From Clostridiaceae bacterium (lineage in GTDB: Bacteria; Bacillota; Clostridia; Oscillospirales; Butyricicoccaceae), in NCBI GenBank assembly GCA_018383195.1, contig JAGZOP010000006.1, positions 26,294 through 90,293 of the forward strand: DNA of 64,000 nt, given 5' to 3'. The notes below the pieces were generated by a model. That model ran no database searches, was not told the DNA's origin, and saw only the letters and a list, made by a program, of their open reading frames with translations. The translations under genes were made by a program, and so were the position numbers. Position 1 is the first letter of the stretch; each line of letters opens with the position of its first letter. Below are positions 7,673-16,273 of this stretch, piece after piece.

Positions 7673-8026
7673 GGGGACGTACCGGCTTCGACGGGGGTGT
7701 TGAAGCAGGAATAGCGGGCGGAAGTGAGGACGCTTCCTTAAAAGCCTCAACTGTTTATAAATTAAACAACAACGATTATTCTTTACAGGCTGCCTAATTA
7801 GGCTGGCCCGTCCTGCCTGAGAGGACCACGGCTCGGGGTCAGGGCGTCGATTTGTGGTGAACGTGTACGGGTTAAGAGTTGCGCCCGTCATGTAAAATGA
7901 CTCTACCGAAGCAGTAAGCCTGTTTGCCGGCGTGCTGTGGAGGGAATTCCAAACGACAAACTGCGCCCGGAGAAGTTCTTGTGGATGTGCTTTCGGACAG
8001 GGGTTCAACTCCCCTCGTCTCCACCA
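7673..8026 (+). ncRNA. ssrA: Transfer-messenger RNA
   Basis: The 5' end GGGGACGTACCGGCTTCGAC is the conserved tmRNA start, and it pairs with CGTCTCC (8016-8022), followed by A and an encoded CCA at 8024-8026. The T arm is GGGGTTCAACTCCCC. The tag reading frame ends GCT GCC TAA at 7795-7797. By analogy with other tmRNAs the resume codon is probably AAC at 7768, giving a tag Ala-NNDYSLQAA; resuming one codon earlier at 7765 would add one Asn. A frame-matched GCC further upstream is also conceivable. The mature form degrades stalled products by ClpXP-type proteases. The -3 residue is Gln rather than the usual Leu. Confidence 0.95.
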
Positions 8027-8029
8027 TAG

Positions 8030-8069
8030 AAAAGGCCTTGATTCTTGTATTGAATCAAGGTCTTTTTCT
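8030..8069 (+). terminator. Terminator of ssrA
   Basis: CCTTGATTC pairs with GAATCAAGG around TTGTATT and is followed by a TCTTTTTCTTT tract. Confidence 0.85.
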
Positions 8070-8222
8070 TTATATCAAGATGTTTTGTGGACTTTTCGGA
8101 ACTTATTTTTGCTTTTTAATTTTGGGCTTATTATTGAAATAACCCACATGGAACCCCTTTTGACCGATCTGCTGCAAGACAATGACGATGCTATTCATTT
8201 TTCATACTTTGATATACAACCC

Positions 8223-9602
8223 CTACGCATCTGCATATTCCCGGCGCGCCGCTTCCCACTTCATACGGTCTCTGCGCCATAAATGAATCCAGAACAGAAT
8301 CAGGGAAATCCATACCAATGTCCAGCTGATCGGGAATGCAAAATAAACCCATTCAACGCCCACCGCGCTGGTATCCAAGAAATAAATCCAAAGCAAACGG
8401 AATCCACATGTGCCTAACAAATTAATAATTACCGGCGCAATCGGGACACCATAGCCGCGAATTGCACCCACAAGCACGTCAGCCATCCCAAAAATCGCAT
8501 ACGGTGCAGCAATAATCACAAGCCGCCATGCGCCTGCCGCAATGACTGCCGGATCGCTGTTATAAATGCTGATGAGCGGCTCAGCAAAAATCACCGCAAG
8601 CGCACTCTGTGCCACGCCGACCACAAAGACACACACCAGACAGGTTCGCACAATGCGGCCGATACGGTCATACCGTCCTGCACCAATATTCTGGCTGGTA
8701 AATGTCTGACATGCATGATGAAACGCATTCATAGAACTATACAAAAGATTCTCAATATTTTCTGCCGCACTCGAACCCGCCATAATAATGCTGTCATATG
8801 AGTTGATGGCGCCTTGGATGGATACATTTGCAAAATTAAACAGACAGCTTTGAATTCCGGCGGGAATCCCAATCCGCGCCATATCAATGGCGCTTTGCTT
8901 ATCAATACACAATTTTTTCAAGGAAAAATGCAGTTCATCCTCCGCATGGGATAAACACCGCATCACCAAAAATGCACTGATTGCTTCACTGATAATGGTC
9001 GCAAGTGCTACGCCGACCACATTCATCTCAAACTGAATTACAAAGATTAAGTTCAAAACTATATTGATAACGCCGCTGATCGACAGGAACACAAGCGGAC
9101 GCCGCGTATCCCCTTTGGCACGCAGCGCTGCCGCGCCGTAGTTATACAGCATATTAAACGGTGTGCCAATGAAGTAGATACGCATGTAAATCGCCGCAAG
9201 CGGACGCACATCTGCCGGTACAGAAATCAAATCCAATACCCATCCTGCGACTGCAATGCCAATTGCCCCCAGAATTGCACCGCCTGCCAGTGCAATTATC
9301 ACAGCCGTGTGCAGCATACGGGAAATCTCCCGCTCGTATCCTGTCAATCCTAAATAGCGCGCAATGACTACATTGACCCCCACCGACAAACCGATCAGCA
9401 GATTGACAAACAGGTAAATAACGCTCACCGTGCTGCCAACCGCAGCAAGGCTCTCATGCCCCGCAAACCGCCCCACCACGACAATATCCGCCGCATTAAA
9501 CAGCAGCTGCAAGACGTTTGACGCCATCAGCGGCAGACTGAACAGCAAAATCTTGCCTAGCAGCGGACCGTGTGTCATGTCGATTGTTGTTCCATTTTTC
9601 AT
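8223..9602 (-). CDS. MATE family efflux transporter
   Basis: A 459-residue MATE exporter with twelve predicted membrane helices in two homologous halves. The start MTHGPLLGKILLFSLPLMASNVLQLLFNAADIVVVGRFAG is diagnostic for the NorM/DinF-like branch common in Clostridia, and GTPFNMLYNYGAAALRAKGDTRRPL is the conserved mid-domain loop. Members use an Na+ or H+ gradient to export cationic compounds or metabolites; substrate cannot be read from sequence. It is monocistronic. The 196 bp between it and ssrA hold only the ssrA terminator. Confidence 0.92.
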   Translation of the reverse strand: MKNGTTIDMTHGPLLGKILLFSLPLMASNVLQLLFNAADIVVVGRFAGHESLAAVGSTVSVIYLFVNLLIGLSVGVNVVIARYLGLTGYEREISRMLHTAVIIALAGGAILGAIGIAVAGWVLDLISVPADVRPLAAIYMRIYFIGTPFNMLYNYGAAALRAKGDTRRPLVFLSISGVINIVLNLIFVIQFEMNVVGVALATIISEAISAFLVMRCLSHAEDELHFSLKKLCIDKQSAIDMARIGIPAGIQSCLFNFANVSIQGAINSYDSIIMAGSSAAENIENLLYSSMNAFHHACQTFTSQNIGAGRYDRIGRIVRTCLVCVFVVGVAQSALAVIFAEPLISIYNSDPAVIAAGAWRLVIIAAPYAIFGMADVLVGAIRGYGVPIAPVIINLLGTCGFRLLWIYFLDTSAVGVEWVYFAFPISWTLVWISLILFWIHLWRRDRMKWEAARREYADA

Positions 9603-9838
9603 AGAATCCCCCTTCTATCTACGAAAATTAAGGGGATTTTTACGCAAATCCCCTTGCCTCTATCATACCGATTCCCGACGGTTCAGGCAAGCATCTTTTT
9701 GCACAAAAGATGCCCACTTTTTCCGATTGGATACGGCACTGTTTCTATGGATTCTCTTTCTTCTCTTCATAAAATATGGTATACTATGTTCCATATAATC
9801 CGTACATAATTTTGTCCACAAAATTCTTGGAGGTGTAT

Positions 9839-11026
9839 ATGAAAAAACTGTTTCAGCACGGTCTGGCGGCAGCGCTGGCTGTCACACTCTCCATCCATTC
9901 GGCATGTGCTGTCAACTGGGGATTGTGGTACGGCAATGGCGCAGGGCAGCCGCCCACCGGAGAAGATTCTGCTCAAACCCTTGCGCAGTATGGCGCATAT
10001 TACATGGGTTCTCCCGAGGAAAAAATACTCTATCTCACCTTTGACTGCGGTTATGAAAATGGACAAACCGCAAAAATTCTGGATACCTTGAAAAAACAGC
10101 ATGTACCCGCTGCTTTCTTCGTTGTCGGGCATTATCTGGATGCCGCTCCCGCACTTGTGAAACGCATGGGGGACGAGGGGCATCTGGTATGCAATCACTC
10201 ACTCAACCACCCAAACATGAGCCGGGTGAATGATTCCCGTTTTTCAAGTGAATTGACCGACCTTGCCGCACAGTACAAAGCGTTGACAGGGCGTACCATT
10301 GCACCGTTTTACCGTCCGCCTGAGGGTTCTTATACCCACGAAAACCTTCGTTGGGCACAGGCGCTTGGATATCACACCATCTTATGGAGCACTGCATACG
10401 CCGACTGGGACCCCGAAAAGCAGCCCTCCTATCAGAATGCACTCGCTACGGTACGAAGCCGCTCTCACAACGGTGCTATCGTTTTGCTGCATGCCGTTTC
10501 TTCCACCAATGCAGAGATTCTGAGTGAACTCATCGAGCGATGGCGTGCCGATGGATACACCTTTCAGGCGCTCTCTTCCCTTCCCGGTATCCCGGCACCA
10601 ACGATCAATGCACAACCCAGTACCGCACAATTCCGCGTAGTGCAAACGCCATTTACGCCGACGGCTTTTCTGATTGGAGATGTGCACTATGTCAAACTGC
10701 GGGATGCGGCGCTTGCGCTCGAGAATACCGGTGCAGCATTTTCCATTGACTACGATGCAAACGAAAACACCGTGCGTCTAACCACAGGAGAAACCTATCA
10801 GCCGCTCGGCATAGAACTGACCGGCATGCGGGATGCCGCAATGTTACAAGCCATTTCCAGCCGGCAATCCATGCTGCTCGATGGCACGCCCCTGACACTT
10901 GATGCTTATCTCATTGACGGTGCCAATTATATCAAACTGCGCGACCTCACCGAACTGTTCGATTGCGAAGTGACCTATGATGCAGAAACCCATACCGTCT
11001 GTTTGAATCCACCAGATATTGCATGA
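9839..11026 (+). CDS. Secreted polysaccharide deacetylase, PdaA-like, with a C-terminal stalk domain
   Basis: A 395-residue exported NodB-domain enzyme. Residues 1-23 are a signal peptide (MKKLFQHGLAAALAVTLSIHSACA). The catalytic part resembles PdaA, the muramic delta-lactam-forming de-N-acetylase of spore cortex: LYLTFDCGYENG (the second Asp of the usual TFDDG is Cys, as PdaA itself varies there), the metal HxxxH in NHSLNHP, RPPEGSYT, and LLHAVS near the end. After about residue 255 there are two half-repeats (VHYVKLRDAALAL, ANYIKLRDLTELF) of the copper-amine-oxidase N-terminal-like stalk domain, which binds cell-wall material or mediates contacts. The start at 9839 has TTGGAGGTG upstream. 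Function in spore cortex is inference. Confidence 0.88.
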   Translation: MKKLFQHGLAAALAVTLSIHSACAVNWGLWYGNGAGQPPTGEDSAQTLAQYGAYYMGSPEEKILYLTFDCGYENGQTAKILDTLKKQHVPAAFFVVGHYLDAAPALVKRMGDEGHLVCNHSLNHPNMSRVNDSRFSSELTDLAAQYKALTGRTIAPFYRPPEGSYTHENLRWAQALGYHTILWSTAYADWDPEKQPSYQNALATVRSRSHNGAIVLLHAVSSTNAEILSELIERWRADGYTFQALSSLPGIPAPTINAQPSTAQFRVVQTPFTPTAFLIGDVHYVKLRDAALALENTGAAFSIDYDANENTVRLTTGETYQPLGIELTGMRDAAMLQAISSRQSMLLDGTPLTLDAYLIDGANYIKLRDLTELFDCEVTYDAETHTVCLNPPDIA

Positions 11027-11199
11027 CCTTTTATCAGCAATGCCTCCGCAGATTCGGCAGCCTTGTCGCTGCACCGCCGGTATTCCGGCAAAACAGGGAA
11101 ACTCGGGTAACCGTGTTTCCGCTCCCATGTTTCCAAACTTTTTTCGCTTGAATCCTATATTTTTGTGCAAATAAACTTTGAAAACCCTTCCAAAAACGA

Positions 11200-11228
11200 T
11201 TGACAAGCATCATCTAGTTTGTTATAAT
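11200..11228 (+). promoter_or_regulatory. Promoter of the aspS-gatC/gatA/gatB operon
   Basis: A fully consensus promoter: TTGACA (11200-11205), 17 bp, TATAAT (11223-11228). Transcription should begin near 11235, at the base of the T-box Stem I. Confidence 0.92.
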
Positions 11229-11234
11229 GCATGG

Positions 11235-11455
11235 CGAAGACTCAGCTTTTTCGGAACGTCTGTCAGGGAGAATGTGTCGCAGACTGAAAGCACATTCGAG
11301 ATCAGTAGTAAGCTTGGGAACACTTCACCCGTCCCCCGCACCTGAAACTGCATAAAAAAGAGGAAGCTTTTCAGCTTCAATGCGGGTGGCACCGCGGGTT
11401 AACATTTGTTTGCTCGTCCCGGGAATATACTTCGGTATATTCCCGGGATTTTTTA
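11235..11455 (+). promoter_or_regulatory. T-box leader, specifier AAC (Asn)
   Basis: The T-box core TGCGGGTGGCACCGCG (11381-11396) and the terminator TCCCGGGAATATAC/GTATATTCCCGGGA plus T-run (11417-11454) are clear. At the base of Stem I I can pair GAAG (11236-11239) with CTTC (11323-11326), then CTCA with TGGG and GCTT with AAGC across a bulged U. This leaves AACA unpaired on the 3' side, so the specifier codon reads AAC (11319-11321) followed by A, as is usual. Uncharged tRNA-Asn would then stabilise the antiterminator and turn on the operon, which makes Asn-tRNA-Asn indirectly. T-box identity is firm; the specifier is a manual fold. Confidence 0.85.
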
Positions 11456-11482
11456 TTGAATGAAACTTGGAGGTAGATTGCT

Positions 11483-13558
11483 ATGTACAGAACGTTATTG
11501 TGCAACGATATTCGCGATGAACACATCGGTCAGACCGTACAGCTTGCAGGCTGGGTCGATGTAATCCGCGACCATGGCGGCGTTATTTTTGTTGACATCC
11601 GCGATTATACGGGTGTCACACAGACCGTCATTCACAATGAGGAACTTCTGAAAAATGTGAACCGCGAGACTGTAATTTCGGTCAGCGGCGTGGTTGCAAA
11701 GCGTGACCCTGAGACTGTAAACAACAAGATTGCAACCGGCTATGTTGAGCTGATTGTAGATGAACTGACCGTGCTCGGTAAATCCAAAAACATGCTCCCC
11801 TTTGATGTCAGCGCTTCCCGCGCGAGCAAGGATGAACTGCGTCTCAAATACCGCTATCTCGATTTGCGCAACCCCAAAAACCATGACAATCTGGTCAAGC
11901 GCTCCAAGATTATCCGTCATCTGAGAAAGAAAATGGAGGAAAAGGATTTCCTCGAAATGCAGACTCCGATCCTGACCGCCTCCTCCCCCGAAGGCGCGCG
12001 CGATTTTCTGGTTCCCAGCCGCAAGCATCCGGGCAAGTTCTATGCGCTGCCGCAGGCGCCGCAGCAGTTTAAGCAGCTTTTGATGGTTTCCGGCTTTGAT
12101 AAGTATTTCCAGATTGCACCTTGCTTCCGCGATGAGGATGCCCGTGCGGACCGCTCTCCCGGCGAATTCTATCAGCTTGATTTCGAAATGGCGTTCGCAA
12201 CGCAGGAAGAAGTGCTCGACATCTGCGAGGACGTTGTATATGATACTTTCGTCACTTTCTCTGACAAAAAGGTAACGCCCAAGCCGTTCCGCCGCATCAC
12301 GTATGCGGACGCAATGATGACCTACGGCTCGGATAAGCCCGATCTCAGAAACCCGCTCGTCATCTGCGACCTGACCGATTTCTTCGCAGGCGTTGCATTC
12401 CCGGCATTCAAGGGCAAGCCGGTTCGCGGTATTGTTGCAGACTGCCGTGGCAAGTCCAAGAAATTCTTCGAGGAATCCCTGAAGTATGCGACCTCTGACG
12501 AAGTCGGTCTGGGCGGTCTTGGGTATATCACCCTCAAGGAAGGCGTCTTTGCCGGTCCGATTGCTAAGTTCCTGAGCGACGCGCAGAAGGAGGAGATCAT
12601 CTCCCTGACCGGCGTGAAGGAAGGCGAAACGCTGTTCTTCATCTGTGCGGACCGCAAGAATGAAACCGAGAAAAAGGCCGGTCTGATCCGCACTTGGCTT
12701 GCAAAGAAGGAGCAGCTTGATCTCATCCGCGACGACTGCTTTGAGTTCTGCTTCGTGGTTGATTTCCCAATGTTCGAGATCGATGAGGAAACCGGCGACA
12801 CCATCTTCACGCACAACCCCTTCTCGATGCCGCAGGGCGGCATGGACGCGCTGCTCCATAAGGAGCCGACCGAGGTGCTCGCATACCAGTACGATCTGGT
12901 CTGCAACGGCATCGAGCTTGCGTCAGGCGCAGTGCGCAACCATGATATCGACATCATGAAGAAAGCTTTCGAGATCGCGGGTTATGACGAAGAGGAACTG
13001 AAAAAGCGTTTCAATGCGCTCTATACCGCATTCCAGTACGGTGCACCCCCGCATGCAGGCATGGCGCCCGGCGTAGACCGTATGGTCATGCTGCTGACCG
13101 ACGAAGAGAAAATTCTCGATGTCATCGCATTCCCGCTCAACGGCAATGCACAGGACCTGCTGCTTGGCGCACCGAGTGAAGTCACCAGCCAGCAGCTGGA
13201 GGATGTGCATCTGCTCGGAAACAACAACCTGCTTGCGCCGCGCACAGCGGGCGGCTCTTCGGGCAGACAGCAGCAGGGCAAGCGCTCCACTTTCGCAAAC
13301 GCGCAGCAGCTCAACCAGATTTCGCTGACCGATGAAGAAGAAACCGCAATGCAGGGTATTTTCGATACCATGCGCGAAAAGGAAGAGGCGCTCAAAGCCT
13401 GCGACACCGAAAAAGTAGAAGAAATGGTTCACGTAATGCCAATGACCAATGTTCTGCGTGAGGATGTTCGTGAGCAGCTGTTTACAAGAGAAGAATTGCT
13501 CGAAGGCGCACCGGAACGCAGCGATGACAGCTGGCAGGTACCGAGACTTGTAAAATAA
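11483..13558 (+). CDS. aspS: Aspartyl-tRNA synthetase fused to a GatC domain
   Basis: A 691-residue protein, about 100 longer than normal AspRS. Residues 1 to about 585 are a bacterial AspRS: OB-fold anticodon domain, class II motif 2 FRDEDARADRSPGEFYQLDFE, the GAD insert, and motif 3 GMAPGVDRMVML. His31 in RDHGG is the residue seen in non-discriminating AspRS that charge both tRNA-Asp and tRNA-Asn. After a Gly/Ser/Gln-rich linker, residues from about 604 match GatC: ISLTDEEETAMQGIFDTM, then HVMPMTNVLREDV and EELLEGAPER...QVPRLVK. This joins the synthetase covalently to the amidotransferase subunit that bridges GatA and GatB. There is no separate gatC. AGGT ribosome site precedes the ATG. Confidence 0.93.
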   Translation: MYRTLLCNDIRDEHIGQTVQLAGWVDVIRDHGGVIFVDIRDYTGVTQTVIHNEELLKNVNRETVISVSGVVAKRDPETVNNKIATGYVELIVDELTVLGKSKNMLPFDVSASRASKDELRLKYRYLDLRNPKNHDNLVKRSKIIRHLRKKMEEKDFLEMQTPILTASSPEGARDFLVPSRKHPGKFYALPQAPQQFKQLLMVSGFDKYFQIAPCFRDEDARADRSPGEFYQLDFEMAFATQEEVLDICEDVVYDTFVTFSDKKVTPKPFRRITYADAMMTYGSDKPDLRNPLVICDLTDFFAGVAFPAFKGKPVRGIVADCRGKSKKFFEESLKYATSDEVGLGGLGYITLKEGVFAGPIAKFLSDAQKEEIISLTGVKEGETLFFICADRKNETEKKAGLIRTWLAKKEQLDLIRDDCFEFCFVVDFPMFEIDEETGDTIFTHNPFSMPQGGMDALLHKEPTEVLAYQYDLVCNGIELASGAVRNHDIDIMKKAFEIAGYDEEELKKRFNALYTAFQYGAPPHAGMAPGVDRMVMLLTDEEKILDVIAFPLNGNAQDLLLGAPSEVTSQQLEDVHLLGNNNLLAPRTAGGSSGRQQQGKRSTFANAQQLNQISLTDEEETAMQGIFDTMREKEEALKACDTEKVEEMVHVMPMTNVLREDVREQLFTREELLEGAPERSDDSWQVPRLVK

Positions 13559-13586
13559 GCGATATGAGGTGTATGAGGTGTATGAT

Positions 13587-14771
13587 ATGAATTATTATGT
13601 TTCAAAACTCAGTGAGAAGGGAAGCATCGCTGTTGACGATACGCTTCTCGTGAAGGGCACGCAGGCCGCAGCCGGTTCGCATATCCTAAATGAATTCAAG
13701 CCGCTGTTCAGCGCCGAAGCGGTGACCCGATTGGAAAACAAGGGCTACACAGTATCCGGCAAAACCCATGTCGGTGAATTCGGCTTAGACCTTGTAGGCG
13801 AATTTTCCTACTATGCCCCGCAGCAGGACGTGCTGAAGGGCGCGGCGGCATCCCTCGTTGCAGAGGGTGCCGTACATGCTGCGCTTGGCGTAGATATGAA
13901 CGGCGCACCCAGACGTGCCGCTGCCCTCTCCGGGGTTGACTTCCTGAAGCCCACCTATGGCACTGTATCCCGCTATGGCGTAATCTCCTGTGCAGCTTCG
14001 GGCGAACAGGTCGGCGTCTATGCCGCAAACGCCAAGGGCATCAGCGAAATCATGGGCGTCATCGCAGGGCATGACGCAAAGGACGGCACCAGCCTGCCTG
14101 CTGAAACCTATGACTATACCATTTCTGATGATCTTTCCGGCAAGCGTGTCTGCATTGTCAAGGAACTGCTGGAAAAGGCAGATGCCGATACGCGCGCACG
14201 CATCGAAAGCTTTGCCGCAAAGCTGCGTGCTGCCGGTGTGGTGGTAGAGGAAATCTCCTGCGATCTGTTTGAAATCGCGAACACCGCATGGCAAATCCTG
14301 ATGTCCGCAGAAACCTGCAATAATATTTCCCGATATGACGGCGTTAAGTTCGGTCACCGCGCTGCGGAATACCGCAACATTGACGAACTGTATGTGAATT
14401 CGAGAACCGAAGGCTTTAATTTCCTGACCAAATCTGTCATTCTGTACGGTTCGGATGTACTGTCCAAAAACCGCTACAAGGACTGCTATGACAAGTCGCT
14501 GCGCGTGCGCCGCGTCGTTGCAGACGGTCTGAAAGCACTGCTAGAAGGCTTTGATGCCATTTTGACCCCGGTATGCAGCACCACTGCATTTGAATCCTAC
14601 GATATTCACACTGCTTTCGGCAAGGTATTTTCAGAAAGCGTATTTACGGCGGCTGCAAACCTCACCGGTATTCCGGCACTTGTCAGCGGCGGTGTACAGC
14701 TTATGGGAAGCCATTTCAGCGAAAGCACACTGCTGAGTTTGGCACATGCCGCAGAAAAGGAGGCTGAATAA
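13587..14771 (+). CDS. GatA-like amidotransferase subunit lacking the catalytic triad
   Basis: A 394-residue amidase-fold protein, about 90 shorter than normal GatA (about 485). Ungapped alignment by eye with GatA around FLKPTYGTVSRYG shows the triad is gone: the Lys of GVKDN is Asp17 (IAVDDTLLVKG), the cis-Ser of GGSSGGS aligns to Lys84 in DVLKGAAAS, and the nucleophile Ser of GGSIRQPA is Ala107 (NGAPRRAAA). The N-terminal helices (about 55 residues) and a short stretch before the lost Gly-Ser motif are also missing. Structural parts (SRYG, AGHDAKDGTS, the EGF and GSHFSESTL regions) remain. It sits 28 bp after the aspS stop and 1 bp before gatB. It cannot hydrolyse glutamine by the known mechanism; a scaffold or ammonia-channel role is inference. 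The start is the ATG at 13587, preceded by GAGGTG. Confidence 0.85.
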   Translation: MNYYVSKLSEKGSIAVDDTLLVKGTQAAAGSHILNEFKPLFSAEAVTRLENKGYTVSGKTHVGEFGLDLVGEFSYYAPQQDVLKGAAASLVAEGAVHAALGVDMNGAPRRAAALSGVDFLKPTYGTVSRYGVISCAASGEQVGVYAANAKGISEIMGVIAGHDAKDGTSLPAETYDYTISDDLSGKRVCIVKELLEKADADTRARIESFAAKLRAAGVVVEEISCDLFEIANTAWQILMSAETCNNISRYDGVKFGHRAAEYRNIDELYVNSRTEGFNFLTKSVILYGSDVLSKNRYKDCYDKSLRVRRVVADGLKALLEGFDAILTPVCSTTAFESYDIHTAFGKVFSESVFTAAANLTGIPALVSGGVQLMGSHFSESTLLSLAHAAEKEAE

Positions 14772-14772
14772 G

Positions 14773-16191
14773 ATGAATTACGAACTTGTGATCGGTCTGG
14801 AGACCCACGTTGAACTGAATACCGCATCCAAGATCTTCTGTTCCTGCGGCGGTCATTCGGCTGCAAATGAGCCGAACGACTGTGTCTGCCCTGCCTGTGC
14901 AGGTATGCCGGGCATGCTTCCGGTGATGAACAAGCGCGTTGTAGAACTCGCTGTCACCGCTGGACTGATGCTCAACTGTGAAATCAGCCGTTATACGACC
15001 TTTGATAAGAAAAACTACTATTATCCCGATCTGCCGTGCGCATATCAGATCACCCAGCTCAATCATCCGATCTGCACCAACGGCACAGTTACCGTCAAAA
15101 CTTCCGCAGGTGCCCGTGATATTCGTATCAAGCAGATTCATATGGAAGAGGATGCGGGTAAACTGGTGCACAGCGGCCGCTATTCCTATGTAGACTTTAA
15201 CCGTACCAGCGTTCCGCTGATCGAAATTGTCACGCAGCCGGATTTCCGCAGCGCGGAAGAGGTCATCGCTTATCTGACCAAGCTGAAATCCATGTTCCGT
15301 CTGGGCAGCATTTCGGAATGCGAAGAGGGCGCAATGCGTTGTGACGTCAACATTTCCATCCGTCCGCAGGGCAGCAATGAACTGGGTGTGCGTTCGGAAA
15401 TCAAGAATATGAGCTCCTTCGAATCCATCGAAAAGGCAATCAACTACGAAGCACAGCGCCACATGGATGCACTGGAGTTCGAAACCGAAGAACTGGTACA
15501 GGAAACCAGACGCTTCGATGATGCAAGCGGTAAGACCTTTGCAATGCGCAACAAGGAAACCGAGGCAGATTACCGCTACTTCCCTGACCCGAACCTAATG
15601 CCCATCATCATCGACGATGCATGGCTCGAGCAAATCCGTGCCAATAAGCCGGAGGAAGTCGATGATAAGGCTGTTGCATATCAGGAAGCAGGCATCTCGG
15701 ATAAGGAAATTGATATGCTGATGTCCAGCCAGACAAGCAGCAAACTGCTTGATGACACGGTTGCGCTCGGCTGTGATGCCAAGGATACGGCTGCATGGAT
15801 TTTGACCGACTGCGCCGGTATTCTGCGCAAGGACGGCAAGAGCTTGGACGAGCTGACTGTTACCGCTGAAAAATTGGCTGCCATCATCAAAATGGTTGCA
15901 GCCGGTGATATCAACCGCAATGCAGGCAAGAAAATCCTCATTGCTGTCATTGAGCAGGATGCCGATCCGGTTGCTTACTGCAAGGAACATGGTCTGGATA
16001 AGAAGTTTGATGTTTCCGCAGTGGACAGCATCATTGACAAGGTCATTGCCGAAAACACCAAGGCAGTTGAGGATTACCGAAACGGCAAGGTAAAGGCTTT
16101 GCAGGCGCTGTTCGGCGCATGTATGCGCGAACTCAAGGGCGCAGGTGATCCGGCTGTTGTCAAGGAACTTCTGGAAAAGAAAATGAAATAA
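14773..16191 (+). CDS. gatB: Asp-tRNA(Asn)/Glu-tRNA(Gln) amidotransferase subunit GatB
   Basis: A 472-residue GatB of normal length, the kinase-amidase core that phosphorylates the tRNA-bound Asp or Glu and transfers ammonia to it. VIGLETHVELNTASKIFCSC opens the cradle domain; CSC and CVCPAC supply the zinc ligands; HMEEDAGKLVHSG is the Mg/ATP motif; ISIRPQGSNELGVRSEIKNMSSF is the long conserved GatB signature. The C-terminal helical and YqeY-like tail domains that bind tRNA are present. It begins 1 bp after the gatA-like stop with AAGGAGG inside that gene. Nothing in it looks decayed, in contrast to its GatA partner. Confidence 0.96.
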   Translation: MNYELVIGLETHVELNTASKIFCSCGGHSAANEPNDCVCPACAGMPGMLPVMNKRVVELAVTAGLMLNCEISRYTTFDKKNYYYPDLPCAYQITQLNHPICTNGTVTVKTSAGARDIRIKQIHMEEDAGKLVHSGRYSYVDFNRTSVPLIEIVTQPDFRSAEEVIAYLTKLKSMFRLGSISECEEGAMRCDVNISIRPQGSNELGVRSEIKNMSSFESIEKAINYEAQRHMDALEFETEELVQETRRFDDASGKTFAMRNKETEADYRYFPDPNLMPIIIDDAWLEQIRANKPEEVDDKAVAYQEAGISDKEIDMLMSSQTSSKLLDDTVALGCDAKDTAAWILTDCAGILRKDGKSLDELTVTAEKLAAIIKMVAAGDINRNAGKKILIAVIEQDADPVAYCKEHGLDKKFDVSAVDSIIDKVIAENTKAVEDYRNGKVKALQALFGACMRELKGAGDPAVVKELLEKKMK

Positions 16192-16207
16192 CCCTCTCTT
16201 TACGGAG

Positions 16208-16250
16208 AAAAAAGGCGAACCGATTTGAAAGATCAGTTCGCCTTTTTTGT
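16208..16250 (+). terminator. Terminator of the aspS-gatB operon
   Basis: GGCGAAC pairs with GTTCGCC, with an inner CGATT/GATC part, followed by TTTTTT. It is 17 bp after the gatB stop. Confidence 0.88.
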
Positions 16251-16273
16251 TATCATTTTTTCATAGAGCCAAG

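Noticed and set aside
11495..12957. Long minus-strand ORFs opposite aspS
   Set aside because: Shadow frames of a strongly coding gene with GC-biased codons; no ribosome sites or family motifs.
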